NCBI RefSeq assembly: GCF_910592395.1
Contig: NC_088323.1
Location: 7,256,001 to 7,320,000, forward strand
DNA length: 64,000 nucleotides
Direction of reading: 5' to 3'
Source: Lineus longissimus
Lineage: Eukaryota; Nemertea; Pilidiophora; Heteronemertea; Lineidae
In this document: positions 61,583 to 64,000 of the stretch, piece by piece
Numbering within the stretch: position 1 is the first letter of the stretch
How the letters are laid out: every line of letters begins with the position of its first letter
Notes under the pieces: generated by a model
The model's database searches: none
Told to the model about the DNA's origin: nothing
The model's input: only the letters and a program-made list of their open reading frames with translations
Program-made: the position numbers and the translations under genes

Positions 61583-62393
61583 CTGTAAAAGATGATCAGG
61601 TAAAAGATGATCAGGTAAAAGATGAGTGACGACACGGAAATGTTTTCGGCAACGAAGTCACCTCTCCATTACTGTAAACCATGATACTTTTGCGACGTTA
61701 AAATTTGGCGAAATTTCACGCGACGATAGACCCAAATTTCTTGGTTAATTTTTGTTAGAGTTGAAATATTCACACTTTTTAAATAGGTACGCCACACGTA
61801 ATTGATTACTGGTGGTCCAGGCAAATAGAAATGCAGTTATACACAATGCCATAGAGCAGTTAGAATGCATCCGAATTTGCTAAAATTTGGTGCTTATAGT
61901 ATTGTATGTCTGTCTGCACAACTGCAATGTTGAGATTTATATCCAGTATAACCTCTCTATCAAGGACACCCTCGAGACTGACAAGTGCTGTCCTGATTAG
62001 AGTGGAATCCCGATAAGAGAGGTCAAGTTGAATGGAAACTACCTCTTTGGGACCAACACTAGTGTCCTTAATAGAGAGGTCGTCCTTTACAGAGAGGTGT
62101 CCGCTAAGGGAGGTTCCACTGTAGTACATATTTATGCAATTGAAAATTTTGCCGTGTTCAAAGAAAAGTCACGATCAAGCAGCAGTGATATTTTAAAGAG
62201 TCGAGCATGCGACCTCCTGATTATGAGCTGGGCCCTCCTGCCACTACGGCGCTATTCAACTTACCGCCTGATAAAGCCACATCTGGTTTCCCTTCTGCCC
62301 GTGACATCCCATCACGACGACGTCACCGTGACCGGAGAAATCGAAACACCCCTCGTCTCGGCGGATCTCGAAGTTCTTACTCAGCATCCAGAA
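61418..62393 (-). CDS. C-terminal ricin-lectin exons of a GalNAc-transferase-like gene (5' part outside window)
   Basis: Two minus-strand exons, 62393-62265 and 61582-61418, joined in phase 0, encode 97 residues ending the protein. They form two repeats of a ricin-type beta-trefoil: one with GCFDFSG and CHGQKGNQMW, one with KCLELSANG and NQRQVWLW. The CHGxKGNQxW block and QxW motifs are characteristic of the lectin tail of Golgi polypeptide GalNAc-transferases, which start mucin-type O-glycosylation. The catalytic domain and first lectin repeat should lie to the right, but I found no further exon before 64000. The gene is convergent with EPAC. The exact paralogue cannot be named. Confidence 0.85.
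61943..62123. mobile_element. MITE copy, TTAAGGACACC family
   Basis: About 180 bp from CAGTATAACCTCTCTATC to CTAAGGGAGGTTCCACTGTA, inverted termini. It lies in the GALNT-like intron between the two exons. Confidence 0.7.
62265..62393 (-). CDS. GALNT-like penultimate exon
   Basis: Minus-strand acceptor CACTTTTCAG, then FWMLSKNFEIRRDEGCFDFS and GHGDVVVMGCHGQKGNQMWL, donor GTAAGT. 43 codons, phase 0 at both ends. A 74-codon plus-strand ORF over the same bases is a shadow. Confidence 0.88.
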
Positions 62394-64000
62394 CTGAAAA
62401 GTGGAGATTCGAAATGAGAAAATGCGAGTAAAGACCAAAATTCTGACAACAAAAAACTTTCCGACAACCAGATTGCCTACTTCAAGTGCCTAACTAAAAA
62501 TGACGCATCCTAGTCCTAACTACAACTTGACCCTCAAGTTTCAGACTCCACTAAGGGAACCTAGACTCTGTTACACCAATCCTCGATGAAGAATACAGCA
62601 TGCATTTATATATTGGCTACCTTTCACACATAGAGAATCGCATTGCACGAAGGGTGACCATCACTATCACTCACCAAGTCTGACGATCTCAACAATTGCA
62701 CGCGTAGTGTTTTTGTGTCTCACTCAAAAACTACAATATATTTTTCGCTGGCACTTACGCAGTGTCTAAAGAAGACTATAAGGGCTGGCCATGTGAAGCT
62801 GTTTTGAAATCCCGTACATACTAGCAGCGCAGTGGCCACTGAAAGTGAGGTCTTTGCGATCGAAAAATAGATTCACCATGTGTTGGCTGATACATGTGTT
62901 ACGTAAGGTAGTTTTTAGACAGGGGTATGGTACCGTATTGGGTTAATGTACTTATGAATTTGAGTTGATCAGATGTTTTAGATTTACTCCAATTATCAAA
63001 ATATTGTGAGGTCGAAAGAGTTAATGGCCAGTAAGTTCAGTTATGTGTGAGAATCAATGATAGTCTGACCTTGGCCATATTGGAATGTACATTGTATGAC
63101 GTTGTAATTTGAGAAATAATTGGGTGACCTGCACAGGCCACTTCAACACTGACCAGTGGTCAATCCAGTTTATTGAACTAATCTATTGTGTAAATTGTAG
63201 TATAGAGTACATTAATAGTAAGTCCGGTTGGCTTGAAATGATAGGTTATAAGATGAGTAAGGGATCACGGGTTGGCGGACCATGGCCTGAAAGTAACTAA
63301 GGGGTCAGGTAACAACTGGTACTTGTGTCATGAAAATTGGTATATAAACCCTAGGTTTTAGAGACTCAGGGAGACAGTTTAGAATTGCCAGAGGGTATAT
63401 CCACATCACGCCACCCAGCACCATTCCATACAAGGAAACCTCTGTTTGAGTCTAAACTGTTGAAAGAGAATAAAGCATCAAGAGAGAAGTCCAGTCTTGT
63501 CGTTGGTCGAACATTCTGGTCAGAAAAGCTCAAGCACAGGAACAGGAGAAGGGAGCAGTCTGCTTAGAGTCAACAATCAACCTAAGATCCTGTCACATGT
63601 ATACCAAATACACCTAGTGTACACTACATCTGGCAGAATAAGATCGATTTTGGTGAGATGCACTGTAAACAGAGGCCATATAGAAAAATGCCTTGTATTT
63701 CTTCGGGGGAGGTTATGATCAGAGTATCTCTAACTGTTCGCCTGGTATCTAGCTGCCAGAAGGCAGAGGCATTGTCATTCAGGTTACCACTAAAAGCGCC
63801 CCCTATGGAATTTTGTGGAGAAATATCGCTATGCTCATGAGGAGGGTTCAGCTCCGACCAAAAACCAAACTCAAAAGTAAGAAATTAGGCATTCTACCCG
63901 TCAATTTGAATGGTACATGCCTGAGGTGATCCTGGTGGAATCTTTTTGTCCTGAGGGTTAAAATAGATCGAAGTTTGAATTGGAAAGGGCTGCACCACTT
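62394..64000. other. GALNT-like intron, right window edge
   Basis: No upstream lectin or catalytic exon recognised on the minus strand. Holds the LTR-like block. Confidence 0.4.
62950..63650 (+). mobile_element. Possible solo LTR or LTR-like promoter block
   Basis: TATATAA at 63341-63347 and AATAAA at 63470-63475 lie 130 nt apart, a spacing seen in LTRs. No duplicated partner or coding region is visible in the window. Boundaries are guesses. Confidence 0.25.

Noticed and set aside
62207-62431. 74-codon Arg/Ser-rich plus-strand ORF
   Set aside because: Overlaps the minus-strand lectin exon, which has splice sites, phase and homology.

Overview
This is a eukaryotic (metazoan) window. No bacterial-type operons or ribosome-binding sites are present. 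Coding sequence is split into short exons with GT-AG introns, and the rest is filled with minisatellites, tRNA-derived SINEs and foldback/MITE elements. The main gene was read by matching short translated exons to the EPAC family and checking that every junction keeps phase. The organism is probably a marine invertebrate. The vertebrate-like EPAC2 protein and the many minisatellites that straddle exon-intron borders make a cephalochordate (amphioxus) my first guess, but that is inference, not proof.

Plus strand, about 5.37-47.87 kb: an EPAC (RAPGEF4-like) gene, a cAMP-activated exchange factor for Rap GTPases. Its first recognisable exon in the window holds the C-terminal half of cyclic-nucleotide domain A; the exons before it must lie outside or were not found. 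Then come DEP, cyclic-nucleotide domain B, REM, RA and the CDC25/RasGEF catalytic domain, ending at a stop at 47865-47867. The 18 exons from the DEP exon onward sum to exactly 822 codons. One REM intron is not GT-AG: it has a U12-type AT-AC donor, branch site and acceptor, and only this choice restores the expected protein. Four upstream ORF-bearing segments (3360, 13975, 19791 and 23904) all end in phase-0 donors and are candidate alternative N-terminal exons; the last is an unusual 766-codon exon with CtBP-type and PKA-type motifs.

Minus strand, about 61.42-62.39 kb: the last two exons of a ricin-lectin-tailed glycosyltransferase, most likely a polypeptide GalNAc-transferase (GALNT). It is convergent with EPAC and its 5' part lies beyond the right edge.

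The most unusual property is that at least six EPAC exon borders have been tandemly duplicated into the neighbouring intron, each copy keeping a splice site. One array has about 20 donors and one multiplies the U12 donor. A second striking feature is a long foldback element whose internal repeats each carry a CTCF-like core and a perfect AGGTCA DR3. Its copies sit in EPAC introns and between the two convergent genes. Most open reading frames elsewhere are by-products of minisatellites and are not annotated as genes.
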